Below the pieces are notes generated by a model that made no database searches, had not been told where the DNA came from, and worked only from the letters and a program-made list of their open reading frames with translations. Made by a program: the position numbers and the translations under genes. Of a DNA stretch of 64,000 nucleotides, positions 26,290 to 36,572 are shown one piece after another. Within the stretch, counting starts at the first letter, position 1; each line of letters opens with the position of its first letter. Source of the DNA: Paenibacillus sp. MBLB1832 (GTDB lineage: Bacteria > Bacillota > Bacilli > Paenibacillales > NBRC-103111); the NCBI RefSeq assembly GCF_032271945.1, contig NZ_CP130319.1, forward strand, positions 761,001 to 825,000, given 5' to 3'.

Positions 26290-28632
26290 ATGAGTCTAAT
26301 TAAATTCTATAAGTCAAGGAAATACTTGCAAAGATTATTACTTTCTATATCGATTCTCTCTTTATTATTAGTCATTACATCTTTTACGGTTTATGTGTAT
26401 TCGGAGAGAACACTGCTTAATATAGAGCACGATGCAAATCGTAAAGTACTGACACAAATCAATTACAATATCTCTAACATGAATCAGATTGTCAAAAATT
26501 TTGCAATAAGTGCTTTTCATGATAATAGTATTCAGTGGCTTTTGAATTCGCCGGAAGATGATGTCTTTACAACAATACGTTCTATTTCGCAGCTGGATAA
26601 GCTAACAGAAGCTGCATCCGCATTTTTGAAAACAGCAGTGGTATATAACAAACGAACAGGACAATATATCCCAGGAAATCATGGACTTGTCCCTAACGAG
26701 GAAATGATAATTAACCAATTACGGTCCTATATGGAGCAAAAGAAAACCATTCCCAAGTTTCAATTTATACCGATGAGTCTCAATAACTCACTTGCGGTCG
26801 CGGATAAACCTATCGATTTTTTCGCTTCTTACATGTATGTATCTGATAGTAGCCTTTCTCCTGATCAAGCGCTTATTCTAATTATTAATCCGAACTGGCT
26901 GTTTGAAAATATTGAAATTTTAAACAATCTTGCTGACCGACAACAAAGCGATTTATTTGTAATGATTGGCAACAATATTACGATGAATGCTAAAAGTAAA
27001 AAGTTGGAACCGCCCAATAAGCTTAGTCAATCGGTTATGGATCACTATAGAACAACAGGAAATTCTTTTGATTACTGGGTAGCGGATACCGATCTAGGTA
27101 AACAAGTTATTACTTATATTAGAAACGAAGCGAATGACTGGACGATCGTTAATGTTATTCCTTATGAGGTGCTCCTTAGCAAGCTAAGGGCGATGAGATA
27201 TACTACTGCAGTTGTTACGTTATTATTCTTACTTGTGTCTGGTATTGCCACTTTACTTATTTCTCATCGGCTATATAGACCTATTGAGCGGTTGTTTTCA
27301 CAATTCAGCGGAGAATCGGAGGATAAGGGCAAGGGTTCAGACGAAATAAATTATATGTCTAATGTATATAAACGATTAGTAGATGAGCTCCAAACGGCAC
27401 GTAAAGAACAATTGGGTAAATTGGACATCGTGAAATCCTATCAATTAAGACGTTTATTAAATGAAAGCCCATACATTTCAAAAGAAGAGTTCCATGATGT
27501 TGTTTCACAGTCAGGCTTCCGTATTGCTGTCAGTGGGAATTACTGTGTAATTGCTTTCAAAATCGACAACTACCACCCCAACAATGTTACAAATAGTGAA
27601 ACGGAGAAACAGCTAATTCTTTTTGCTATATCGAATATCGCAGAAGAATTTATTGCTACAACTTATAGATGTCAAACTATGGATATAAAAAATGATATGG
27701 TAGTGCTGCTTGCCAGCGATATTGACGGACTACTCATGGAGCAACAGCTTATAGGTCTGCTTAAGGAAATTCAAACCACTGTCTTGAAGTATTATAGAAT
27801 CTCGGTCACAGCTGCTGTAAGCGAAATAGTTTCCAATTATTCAGAAATTAGCGGAGCGTTCGCCCGCTCACAGCAATATCTCCTTTATCGCCTGATATTC
27901 GGTCACCTTTCTATTATCTTGCCCGAAATGGTTAAGGTTAACTTTTCAAATTCCGATAATCTGTTGCCACCCGAGCTGGAGCGCAATTTGGTCGAAGCTA
28001 TTCATTCTTGTGATTTAGCTAAGGTAGAGGAGCATTTACTAACCGTTATTGGAGTGCTGTCTAAGTATAGTTATGACCAAATCATCCATTCCCTCTTCTA
28101 TATGAACATGTTGTTCAAATACAACCTCAAAGAAGCAGGATTTACGAGTGATGAGATTGAACAAGAGCTGAGCATTCTAAGCCAATCTATTCTCGAAACG
28201 GAAACACTGGATCATATAAAGAAATCATGGATGATCTTCTTTGGGAAAGTATGGAAGAAAAACTCAGAGGGGACCGATCGATACTCTCTTCTTATTCAAA
28301 CCATTAAAGATATTATTGAATCGGATTATAATGATCTGAATTTAAGTCTAAAAAGTATCTCCGACATGTTGAGAATGTCGTCAGTTTATGTGGGCAAAAT
28401 TTTCCGTGACAGTCAATCGAGCTCGGTTGCTGAATTCATTAATGAAACAAGGCTTAGACATGCGCTGCAATTATTGACAGATCGTGAACTTAATATCGGG
28501 GAAATTATGAAATTAGTCGGTTATGGGAACGAAAGCCAATTCTTCCGATTGTTCAAAAAAAGATTTGGCATGACGCCAAAGGAGTACAAGTTAAAAATAC
28601 AAGTTGAAAATGCAAGAGAAATAAACCGTTAG
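26290..28632 (+). CDS. Membrane-anchored AraC-family regulator (YtdP-like)
   Basis: The protein (780 aa) senses an external signal and binds DNA in one chain. One N-terminal transmembrane helix (about 15-35) is followed by an extracellular Cache-like region (to about 290), a second helix (about 300-322), a HAMP-like and linker segment, and a C-terminal AraC DNA-binding domain (about 675-775) with two helix-turn-helix units, ending RLFKKRFGMTPKEYK. Adjacent genes of this type usually control the flanking importer. The four tandem-motif promoters nearby are its likely targets by inference. The ATG at 26290 has only a weak ribosome site (AGAGGCGG). The stop codon lies within the following terminator stem. 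Confidence 0.85.
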   Translation: MSLIKFYKSRKYLQRLLLSISILSLLLVITSFTVYVYSERTLLNIEHDANRKVLTQINYNISNMNQIVKNFAISAFHDNSIQWLLNSPEDDVFTTIRSISQLDKLTEAASAFLKTAVVYNKRTGQYIPGNHGLVPNEEMIINQLRSYMEQKKTIPKFQFIPMSLNNSLAVADKPIDFFASYMYVSDSSLSPDQALILIINPNWLFENIEILNNLADRQQSDLFVMIGNNITMNAKSKKLEPPNKLSQSVMDHYRTTGNSFDYWVADTDLGKQVITYIRNEANDWTIVNVIPYEVLLSKLRAMRYTTAVVTLLFLLVSGIATLLISHRLYRPIERLFSQFSGESEDKGKGSDEINYMSNVYKRLVDELQTARKEQLGKLDIVKSYQLRRLLNESPYISKEEFHDVVSQSGFRIAVSGNYCVIAFKIDNYHPNNVTNSETEKQLILFAISNIAEEFIATTYRCQTMDIKNDMVVLLASDIDGLLMEQQLIGLLKEIQTTVLKYYRISVTAAVSEIVSNYSEISGAFARSQQYLLYRLIFGHLSIILPEMVKVNFSNSDNLLPPELERNLVEAIHSCDLAKVEEHLLTVIGVLSKYSYDQIIHSLFYMNMLFKYNLKEAGFTSDEIEQELSILSQSILETETLDHIKKSWMIFFGKVWKKNSEGTDRYSLLIQTIKDIIESDYNDLNLSLKSISDMLRMSSVYVGKIFRDSQSSSVAEFINETRLRHALQLLTDRELNIGEIMKLVGYGNESQFFRLFKKRFGMTPKEYKLKIQVENAREINR

Positions 28633-28655
28633 TGCATAGGCACTAGCGGTTTTTC
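28624..28655 (+). terminator. Terminator overlapping the regulator stop
   Basis: AACCGTTAGTGC pairs with GCACTAGCGGTT around a four-base loop, followed by TTTC. The TAG stop of the regulator gene forms part of the left arm. Confidence 0.8.
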
Positions 28656-28683
28656 TTATGACATTAAGTATTCATTCTTGATG

Positions 28684-28729
28684 TTTAAATAATACAGTCA
28701 ATGGCTTGGTCAAAATTAAAAAATACAGT
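28684..28729. promoter_or_regulatory. Tandem operator-like motif, promoter of the catabolic operon
   Basis: TTTAAATAATACAGT (28684-28698) and ATTAAAAAATACAGT (28715-28729) are direct copies 31 bp apart, the clearest pair in the window. They lie 80-125 bp before the heparinase-like gene that begins the operon. Confidence 0.7.
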
Positions 28730-28809
28730 GCAAAAAGATCATGTATTCTGTGAAAATGAATGTACTCAGAAAATGAGGATGTCGGTAGTTAATCAATAGG
28801 GGGATTCTC

Positions 28810-30663
28810 ATGGTCGATAATATACAAACGATTACGCTTAGAGAACTCAAACGAATGCTGGAGGAAACAAATACGGATCTAAATTTTTCACTATTCTATG
28901 AAGCAAGGAACACACAATCCTGGGCTAAAAGTATGTTGAATCCAAATCATGCAGCGCGTTGGGAGATGATTCGCAACCAAGGTGAAATCTATTTGAGAAC
29001 ACCGATCGAACCGCTGCTTTACTCCGAGTTCATATCGTTTGGAGCAACCGGAGAAAAGCAGCCATTCGAGAAAAAATATTTTGAACGGAGAACGCGTATG
29101 GCTTTATTAGCTCTTATGTATATGGCTGATAAAGAGAATAAATGGTTAAGGTCTTTAGAAGATATAATTTGGGCGATTTGTGATGAATTTACTTGGTGCA
29201 TACCAGCCCATGTGGGTTTATATGTAAATGAATATCCCAAAGGTATTTGGGATCAGCCGGAGCCGCCCCGTGACAATGTTGATTTATATGCAGGGGAAAC
29301 TGCCTTTGCACTGGCAGAAATTATCAGGTTGCTCGAGCATGAGCTGAGCCCTTGGGTGGTAAAGCGGGCCAAGAAGGAAATCGATCAACGCATATTTCAA
29401 GTATATTTCAACGAACAGGCTCCGCAGAATTGGGAGATGAAGACAAACAATTGGCCTTCTGTCTGTTCCTCCTCTATTGGTGCCGCTGCCCTTTATTTGG
29501 TTCAAGATCCAGCACGTTTAGCTGGTATGTTGTGGCGTTTAATTCAAGTCTTCAAACAGTATTTAAGCGGATTTGACCGTGACGGGGCGACGCCAGAAGG
29601 GATTGGATATTGGCAATTTGGCTTTGGATTTTTTGTTTATTTTGCTGAATTACTGCGTGAACGAACAGGAGGACAGCTGCAACTGCTTCAAGATAACCAT
29701 GTTAAGGCGATCACACAGTTTCCATATGCTTGCATGTTATCGAAGGGGAAAGTTGTTAATTTCTCCGATACGATGGAGAGCCAAGACTTTTCACCGGGTC
29801 TATTCGCACGCTTGGGATTGCAGCTTGAACAAGAATTGTATGCTGTTGAATCGAAAGTAACCATGCCACGCTGTTGGGTAACGATTAGCAGGGATTTACT
29901 TTGGTCTGTTCCTCCAGCCATAGATAAAGGCGATTATAATGTAATTCCAACGGGCCGATACTATTTTCACGATGTGCAATGGTTAATTTCTAAGCATAGT
30001 ACCATGAAGGGGCTGACAGCATTTGCCGCCAAGGGGGGCCATAATGGAGAGCCTCATAATCACAACGATCTTGGTCACTTCATTTTGCATGTCAATGGGG
30101 AGAACGATCTGACGGATTTAGGTCCTGGATATTATACGCGTCAATATTTTGCTCCAGATGAGCGGTATCTGCATTATCATACAGGCTCTCAAGGACATTC
30201 GGTACCAATCATCGATGGCTGTTACCAAGGAGAGGGTAAGGATCGGGCTGCGGAGCTGATTCGTTATGAACCTAGTGAGGGACAAACATATTTGCATCTT
30301 AATCTTACCAAGGCTTATCCATATGCAAACTTGCTTCGTTATGAGCGTCAGTTTATATGGAGTAGCTTATCGGAGAATAACTTCCAGCTCCGACTCATAG
30401 ATCAATTTAAGTTTCAACTTCCCCCGAAATCCCTTGTTGAGGTATTTGTTTCACAAAAAGAACCTGTTCTCGTTGCAGACGGAGTTATCCAGATCGGTTC
30501 TGTTCAGCTTCAGTATCATGCGTCAGATTGGGAACTATTCCTTGATCATCAACGTGAAAAAATACTAGCACAGACACACGTATATAAGGACATCTGGCTT
30601 GTGATGCTGTCATGCAGATGTTGTGATAAGGATATCATAAGCGAATTTATTTTCACATGCTAA
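28810..30663 (+). CDS. Heparinase II/III-like polysaccharide lyase
   Basis: The protein (617 aa) has the layout of heparinase II/III-like lyases (alginate, heparin and related uronic acid polymers). An N-terminal alpha-toroid holds the NNWPSVC segment near residues 215-221, and a beta-sandwich follows. The C-terminal family motif is visible as GGHNGEPHNHNDLGHF (about 411-426), with His and Asn/Tyr residues typical of lyase centres. No signal peptide is seen, so it likely works in the cytoplasm on imported oligosaccharides. GGGGGA lies eight bases before the ATG. It opens the operon continuing with the IolB-like relic and glycosidases. Its PL family number is not assignable by eye. Confidence 0.8.
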   Translation: MVDNIQTITLRELKRMLEETNTDLNFSLFYEARNTQSWAKSMLNPNHAARWEMIRNQGEIYLRTPIEPLLYSEFISFGATGEKQPFEKKYFERRTRMALLALMYMADKENKWLRSLEDIIWAICDEFTWCIPAHVGLYVNEYPKGIWDQPEPPRDNVDLYAGETAFALAEIIRLLEHELSPWVVKRAKKEIDQRIFQVYFNEQAPQNWEMKTNNWPSVCSSSIGAAALYLVQDPARLAGMLWRLIQVFKQYLSGFDRDGATPEGIGYWQFGFGFFVYFAELLRERTGGQLQLLQDNHVKAITQFPYACMLSKGKVVNFSDTMESQDFSPGLFARLGLQLEQELYAVESKVTMPRCWVTISRDLLWSVPPAIDKGDYNVIPTGRYYFHDVQWLISKHSTMKGLTAFAAKGGHNGEPHNHNDLGHFILHVNGENDLTDLGPGYYTRQYFAPDERYLHYHTGSQGHSVPIIDGCYQGEGKDRAAELIRYEPSEGQTYLHLNLTKAYPYANLLRYERQFIWSSLSENNFQLRLIDQFKFQLPPKSLVEVFVSQKEPVLVADGVIQIGSVQLQYHASDWELFLDHQREKILAQTHVYKDIWLVMLSCRCCDKDIISEFIFTC

Positions 30664-30691
30664 CAATCTTGCCAAAGAATGAGGAAACCAG

Positions 30692-31140
30692 GTGAAATTT
30701 TTTTCAAACGTGAGTACAGATCAAGGACTCAACGATTTTCCAGCGAACCCCTGTAATTTATTAGATACCTATGTAGCAAAAGACACCCAAGTACACAAGC
30801 TAAAGGAAGGCGAAACTTATCAAGGTTTTTCCGGGAACAGAGAAATGGTCTTTGTTGTACTAGGAGGCATCGCGGATTTTCGAGTAGGAGCTTCGTCCTT
30901 CCCTGGCGTAGGCAATCGGCTACCATTTGCAGGGAAGCCATGGAGTGTATATGTGCCTTGTGAAACTGCATTTTTACTCCTTGCTGTGACGGATTTTGAA
31001 GCGTGGGTCTGTTCATTTCTTGCGGACGGTACATCTTTGGAGCCTTGCGTGGTGGGCCCTGAATAAGTAAAGAACAGAAGATGGGGAGCCCTTAATTCGT
31101 ACTGGGATACGTTTCCCCCAAGTAAACATACGTTTGGCAT
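30692..31140 (+). pseudogene. IolB/KduI-like isomerase relic
   Basis: An open frame of 124 codons (30692-31066) matches the N-terminal cupin half of 5-deoxy-glucuronate isomerase-like proteins (GNREMVFVVLGGIADFRVG, then VYVPCETAFLLL). The family has about 270 residues. After the stop, another frame at about 31080-31135 reads LNSYWDTFPPSKHT, which resembles the NWSSYPPHKH segment that opens the second cupin half. I read this as a gene broken by a deletion and frame loss, though the short product could still be made. It has a weak ribosome site GAGGAAA and sits between the lyase and the glycosidases. Confidence 0.55.
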
Positions 31141-31173
31141 CTTATAAATATGGATAGATAACGGGTGAATCTA

Positions 31174-33267
31174 ATGAACAAACATTCCAACAACGCTGTA
31201 TTCCGTGGAAAACGGGGGTACTTAATTGATTTTCACCGAGGGGATTTCCCTGAGGTTCATTTTCGGGGATTTGACCGTGAGCAATATCGGGAATTAATGA
31301 AGAAGGCTCAGATCGATAATGTCATGGTATATGCGAAGGACCATTGGGGTTGGTCCTACTACCCGACCCAAGTGGGGGCGATACACCCGAAGCTGGAGGA
31401 GAGCGATTTTGATTTTATTGCTGAAGTGAAGGATGTGGCTGAATCAATCGGTGTTGATGTGTGCCTGTATTACAGCATCGATACGGATCATTGGGCAGCT
31501 ACCTATCACCCGGAATGGAGGGCATTGGATCCATATGGGAATCCAGTTCGAGCCGGTTCTAAATGGATGCGTTGTTCTATAGCCCATGAATTCGGGGATT
31601 ACTGTCTAGGGCAAGTTAGTGAGTTGCTGAAGAGGTACAAGCCGAAAGGATTGTTCTTTGATTGTTTTCCTTCGGTGCTGTGCTTTTGTTTGGATTGCCA
31701 ACAACGCTATGAGAAGCTAACGGGTGACAAGATGCCTCTAGGTGAACAGGTCCACCAACAGTGGAGAAAGCTTCAGCTTTATGAGGAGGAACATTACTGG
31801 CTGCCTTTTGCGCAAAAGCTAAGACATTTGTTCGATACGATTAGCCCGGGCACTATGCTGACAACCAATGGTTGCAACGCGAACATGCCAAGATCGGTAC
31901 GTGAGCTGTTGGATTTTCACTTCGCAGAGCCGTGGGCAGGGAACTATTTGTCAGCGGGCTTCGTACGCGATGTTATGACTTCAGCTCAGATCGGCCCCGG
32001 TGATGTAGGGATGGTTTACGATCGAACACCGACTTCCTATTTACTTAGGGAGTTGCTGAGCATAGGTATGCAGGGGGCAAGACCATTCCTCTACAGTGAA
32101 TCAATGCGACCGGATGGCAGCTTGGAAATTCATGATTGGGAGCGAATGGGTGTTGCGTATCGTCAAGTGAGCCAAGTAGAACCATTCTGGAACGAAGCTA
32201 GGCCTCTTGTTGATATTAACTTGTTATATAGCGATTCATCTCATCAGTTCGCGCCCGAACGCAATACTTTCAATCAGAACTGGTGGGAACGTGGATCCAA
32301 GCACTTGACAGCATTACAAGCGGGCATGACGCTTGCCGCTTCTATGCATCGTAGTTACCAAATTATTAACGGAGATGAAGAGAGCTTTGATCCAAAACAC
32401 ATCATTATTGTGCCGAATTCTCAAGTTCTTTCTTTAGAGTTATGGAACAAGCTCAAGGTTTATGTTAACAATGGCGGGACTCTGCTTGCTTGTCTAAGTG
32501 CTCCCCCGGTTGATAGGGATGGAAATCGATTGGCGGATAACCACCTGTGGGAGGAGCTTTTCGGGGCTGTATTTCTTGAGGAGGATTCGAGATTTAGTCG
32601 GAATCATGTGAGTAGCTATTTGCAAGTCAGCGTCAACTCTAGTTTGCTAGCGGATTTTGCTAAGCACCCTCTTGGAGTTGTGGGCTCCCGCTTAATTGTC
32701 CAAGCAACTAAAGCCGAGATTTGGGCGGATTTAGTGGAACCAATTTTTGAAGAGGATATTCAGGCAGAGAAATGGATGGCATGGCGTCCCCCGGCTCCTT
32801 CGGATGTTGAGATCGGACCAGCTATTTTGCATAATCAACTAGGGAAAGGAAGAACGGTGCTGTTTACCTTTGATGCACTTTCTATGTCTGGAGCGAACGT
32901 CCCCATGGAAACGGGGCTCGCCATCCAATCTGCGCAGCGCTGGTTTTGGCCTAAACAAATGCTTGCGCGTGTGGTAAATGCGCTTTCAAGGCCACAAATT
33001 ACAGTCGATGGACTACCAGAGCAATCCTACGTTACTTATATGTTGCAGGACGGCCAACTTTGTGTTCATATTCTAAACGATGGAGACTCTCCTCTGGTTT
33101 ATGGTACGAAATTGCGTATCAATTGTTCTCTTTTTTCAAATATCACATCTGCTGATCAGCTTTATCCGGAGGTGTCTGCTTTGGAGATCAAGGCAGAAGG
33201 TGAAGATATAGTCGTTAACCTTCCTCCACAAAGTCTGTATAACATTTATAGAATTCTATTATCCTGA
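31174..33267 (+). CDS. Probable GH151-type alpha-L-fucosidase (GHL6 domain)
   Basis: This 697-aa protein starts with a TIM-barrel of the hypothetical glycosyl hydrolase 6 type: MVYAKDHWGWSYYPT, YYSIDTDHWAATYHP, and PKGLFFDCFPS with CFCLDC. The C-terminal half has a glutamine-amidotransferase-like trimerisation domain (IIIVPNSQVLS) and a small beta domain. This order is known from GH151 alpha-fucosidases, one characterised in Paenibacillus thiaminolyticus; the assignment here is by recalled similarity. No signal peptide is seen. I start at ATG 31174 (GGGTGA before it) instead of the GTG at 31165. Context with fucI supports a fucosidase; beta-galactosidase-like function is the alternative. Confidence 0.6.
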   Translation: MNKHSNNAVFRGKRGYLIDFHRGDFPEVHFRGFDREQYRELMKKAQIDNVMVYAKDHWGWSYYPTQVGAIHPKLEESDFDFIAEVKDVAESIGVDVCLYYSIDTDHWAATYHPEWRALDPYGNPVRAGSKWMRCSIAHEFGDYCLGQVSELLKRYKPKGLFFDCFPSVLCFCLDCQQRYEKLTGDKMPLGEQVHQQWRKLQLYEEEHYWLPFAQKLRHLFDTISPGTMLTTNGCNANMPRSVRELLDFHFAEPWAGNYLSAGFVRDVMTSAQIGPGDVGMVYDRTPTSYLLRELLSIGMQGARPFLYSESMRPDGSLEIHDWERMGVAYRQVSQVEPFWNEARPLVDINLLYSDSSHQFAPERNTFNQNWWERGSKHLTALQAGMTLAASMHRSYQIINGDEESFDPKHIIIVPNSQVLSLELWNKLKVYVNNGGTLLACLSAPPVDRDGNRLADNHLWEELFGAVFLEEDSRFSRNHVSSYLQVSVNSSLLADFAKHPLGVVGSRLIVQATKAEIWADLVEPIFEEDIQAEKWMAWRPPAPSDVEIGPAILHNQLGKGRTVLFTFDALSMSGANVPMETGLAIQSAQRWFWPKQMLARVVNALSRPQITVDGLPEQSYVTYMLQDGQLCVHILNDGDSPLVYGTKLRINCSLFSNITSADQLYPEVSALEIKAEGEDIVVNLPPQSLYNIYRILLS

Positions 33268-33314
33268 TGGCTAGATAAGTATGAATCATAATGATGACAC
33301 TAGGAGGAAGCTAT

Positions 33315-36300
33315 ATGTTTTGGACATTTGATAAATTATCCTCCCGAATGAAGGAATTGCTCTATTTTCCTTATCGTTATAAAATCGCCATCCCCTCATT
33401 TCTAAGTCAACTTGATCCCGCTGGGGCTAATGGACAGCGTCCGCCTAAAGATGGGGAATGGCGCGAAATGAAACTTGGCGATAGATGGAAAGGCCGGGAT
33501 ATATATATATGGCTGAAAGCGGAAATACAGATTCCCGCGGACTGGTCAGGTAAGAAAATTGTCGGCTTATTCCAATTCGGCGAAACGAGTGAAGGGAATA
33601 CGTCGGGCTATGAGGCGCTGCTTTATATCAATGGTGAACCGTATCAAGGGATAGACACGAACCATCGGGAAGTGTTTCTACCTGACCATGTGGTTGGGCA
33701 GCGAGTATTGCTCGAGTTTCGAATCTGGTCCGGCATGGGCGGAGGCGGTCGACCGAAGGAATCGGAGCACCAACTTGTGCAAGCAGAGCTGGCGTGGTTG
33801 GACGAAGCGACAGATGATCTTTATTTTACTTCAAAAGCGATGTTGGAAACGATAAAGCTTTTACCTGAAGTAAACCCAGAGAGACAGATGCTCTTACAAG
33901 CACTCGACCGTGCTTATCGCTATATCGATTGGTCCAAACCAAATACGGAGCTATTCTACAATTCTATTAAGGAAGCCTCTGCTTCCCTGCATAAAGAACT
34001 ATCTAAGTTTGACAAGCATCATCATGTTCACATTCGTTGTATCGGGCATACACATATTGACCTAGCCTGGTTGTGGCAGCTGAAGCATACACGTGAGAAG
34101 GCAGCTCGTTCCTTCTCGACCGTTCTTCGACTCATGGAGATGTATCCGGAATATATATTCTTACAGACACAGCCGCAGCTTTATGAAGATTTGAAGAGGG
34201 ATTATCCCAAGCTATATGAGCAGATCCGAGAAAGGATTCGGGAAGGGCGATGGGAAGCGGGAGGCGCCATGTGGGTGGAAGCGGACTGCAATCTCATCTC
34301 TGGTGAATCGCTAGTGCGTCAGCTCCTGTTTGGAATCCGTTTTTTTGAAGAGGAGTTTGGTGTCTCTTGCAACTATTTATGGTTGCCAGATGTGTTTGGC
34401 TACAGCTGGGCGATGCCGCAAATCCTGAAGCAATGTGGAATTGAAACCTTCATGACGACCAAAATCAGTTGGAACCAATATAATCGGATGCCGCATGATA
34501 CGTTCAAATGGCGAGGAATTGACGGTACAGAAATACTGGCGCATTTCATCACAACATCAGAGAGCGGGAAGGAAAACCGCTGGTATACTTATAGTGGCGA
34601 GCCAAAACCATCCATGGCACTTGGGATTTGGGAGGCGTATCGGGATAAGGATCTTACAAACGAGCTGTTGCTCTGTTACGGTTATGGAGATGGCGGAGGC
34701 GGTGTGAACCGTGAAATGCTGGAAATGCGAAGGAGGTTGGAGAAACTCCCGGGACTTCCACAAATGACAACCGGACGTGCAGACGAGTACTTCGCTAGCT
34801 TACAGAAGCGGGTAGCCAATACTGATCAATACGTACACACATGGGATGGCGAATTATATCTCGAATACCACCGTGGAACTTATACAAGCCATGCTTATAA
34901 TAAAAAAATGAATCGTAAGATGGAGCTTCTTTACCGCGAAAGTGAAATGTTGAGTGTCTTGAGCAGCTTACAGCGTTCATCCTGGGACGAATATGATCAG
35001 AAGAGTCTGAATGAAGGCTGGAAGATCGTATTGCGCAATCAATTTCATGATATTATTCCAGGCTCATCCATTCGCGAAGTATATGAGGATTCTTGGAAGG
35101 AATATGCATTGGCCGAATCGATAGGATTAAAGGTCAGGAAAGCCGCTTCCGAGGCCATCTTAAGCAAGCAGGATGCTCATGCCTATACCGTATTTAATTG
35201 CTATTCGAAACCTCGTACGGATTTCGTGTTTCTTCCTGAAGACTCTGATCCCAAAGTGTGGCGGGATTCAAAGGGGATGTTGCTGCCAGCCCAAAGAAGT
35301 AACGGTGGGTGGCTCGTTGAAGTGCAGTCTGTCCTCTCTATGGGCTATGAGACCATTCACGGGTTATATCCACGACTCGATGCAGTGCAGGAAGCGAGAG
35401 ATGATTCTCCTTTTCAGTGGAATGAGAACGGCTTAGAGTCACCCTTGTATATATTGGAATGGAATGATTGTGGACAACTGACGCGAATCTACGATAAAAG
35501 ATTGCAAAGAGACGTTCTTGCTAATCAAGCGAGAGGAAACGTCTTTCAGATCTTTGAGGATCGGCCGATGATGTTCGATGCCTGGGATATTGACTTGTAT
35601 TACCAGGAGAAAATGCGAGAGGTTACCGAACTTCGTTCTATTCAATTAGTCGAATGTGGGCCACTTAGAGCCATAATCGAATTTGACTGGGTATATATGG
35701 ATTCCTCCATCCAACAAAGGCTGATTGTATATGCAAACAAGCCGCGCATCGACTTTGATACATATGTTGACTGGAAGGAACGGAAGCAGCTGATGAAGGT
35801 CGCCTTCCCGGTTGATATCCGGGCGACAGAAGCGACTTACGATATTCAGTTTGGGAATGTGAAGCGTCCGACACATTGGAACACCAGTTGGGACTATGCC
35901 AAGTTCGAGACGGTAGGCCATCAGTGGGCCGACCTTTCCGAGCATGGGTATGGAGTCAGTCTGTTAAACGATTGTAAATATGGCTATGACATCAAGGATA
36001 ACATTATGCGATTGACACTCATTAAATCAGCCACATGGCCTGATAATCAAGCCGACAAATGTGAGCACCGCTTTACCTATGCAATATTGCCGCATGGCGG
36101 CAGTTGGCTCGAAGCTGGTACGGTTGATGAAGCATGGGCGCTGAATAATCCTTTCACTTATGAGCAAGGTGAGGCGTTGAATAAGTCACTTTCATTGTTT
36201 CAAATATCAGGGCACCCTTATGTCAGCATCGCTGCAGTAAAAAAAGCGGAGGACAACGATTCAGTCATTCTTAGACTGCATGAGTATGCAGGGGCAAGAG

Positions 36301-36491
36301 GCACTCTGGAGATCACAAGTGACTGGGACCTCCAAAGCTGGCAGGAATGTGACCTGCTGGAAAGGCCGATAGCCATGGCGGAAGGGAAATCAATGAGTAG
36401 TCGTATTCAGTTCCAAATCAAGCCTTATGAGATCAAGTCATTTCTTGTTCGATTTCAAGAAGGGACACCTCCTTCGGCGAATAGTTTATAA
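33315..36491 (+). CDS. GH38-family alpha-mannosidase
   Basis: The protein (1058 aa) is a typical cytoplasmic GH38 retaining alpha-mannosidase. The zinc-binding His and Asp appear in GHTHIDLAWLW (about residues 244-254), and the WLPDVFGYSWAMPQIL segment supplies the nucleophile Asp. A C-terminal beta-domain follows and length is normal. I use the ATG at 33315 after TAGGAGGAAGC; the earlier ATG codons lie within or before the ribosome site. It acts on mannosyl oligosaccharides. It follows the GH151-type gene by 47 bases in the same operon. Confidence 0.9.
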   Translation: MFWTFDKLSSRMKELLYFPYRYKIAIPSFLSQLDPAGANGQRPPKDGEWREMKLGDRWKGRDIYIWLKAEIQIPADWSGKKIVGLFQFGETSEGNTSGYEALLYINGEPYQGIDTNHREVFLPDHVVGQRVLLEFRIWSGMGGGGRPKESEHQLVQAELAWLDEATDDLYFTSKAMLETIKLLPEVNPERQMLLQALDRAYRYIDWSKPNTELFYNSIKEASASLHKELSKFDKHHHVHIRCIGHTHIDLAWLWQLKHTREKAARSFSTVLRLMEMYPEYIFLQTQPQLYEDLKRDYPKLYEQIRERIREGRWEAGGAMWVEADCNLISGESLVRQLLFGIRFFEEEFGVSCNYLWLPDVFGYSWAMPQILKQCGIETFMTTKISWNQYNRMPHDTFKWRGIDGTEILAHFITTSESGKENRWYTYSGEPKPSMALGIWEAYRDKDLTNELLLCYGYGDGGGGVNREMLEMRRRLEKLPGLPQMTTGRADEYFASLQKRVANTDQYVHTWDGELYLEYHRGTYTSHAYNKKMNRKMELLYRESEMLSVLSSLQRSSWDEYDQKSLNEGWKIVLRNQFHDIIPGSSIREVYEDSWKEYALAESIGLKVRKAASEAILSKQDAHAYTVFNCYSKPRTDFVFLPEDSDPKVWRDSKGMLLPAQRSNGGWLVEVQSVLSMGYETIHGLYPRLDAVQEARDDSPFQWNENGLESPLYILEWNDCGQLTRIYDKRLQRDVLANQARGNVFQIFEDRPMMFDAWDIDLYYQEKMREVTELRSIQLVECGPLRAIIEFDWVYMDSSIQQRLIVYANKPRIDFDTYVDWKERKQLMKVAFPVDIRATEATYDIQFGNVKRPTHWNTSWDYAKFETVGHQWADLSEHGYGVSLLNDCKYGYDIKDNIMRLTLIKSATWPDNQADKCEHRFTYAILPHGGSWLEAGTVDEAWALNNPFTYEQGEALNKSLSLFQISGHPYVSIAAVKKAEDNDSVILRLHEYAGARGTLEITSDWDLQSWQECDLLERPIAMAEGKSMSSRIQFQIKPYEIKSFLVRFQEGTPPSANSL

Positions 36492-36572
36492 GCCGTGACG
36501 TTAGCTGTATGGAGCTTTCTTTGCAGCTAGAAGCCGTAACAAAGGATTAAATCAGTTAAGGAGGTCACCAGA

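Noticed and set aside
35646..35945. Minus-strand frames within the GH38 gene
   Set aside because: They are shadows of a clearly recognised mannosidase and show no family features.
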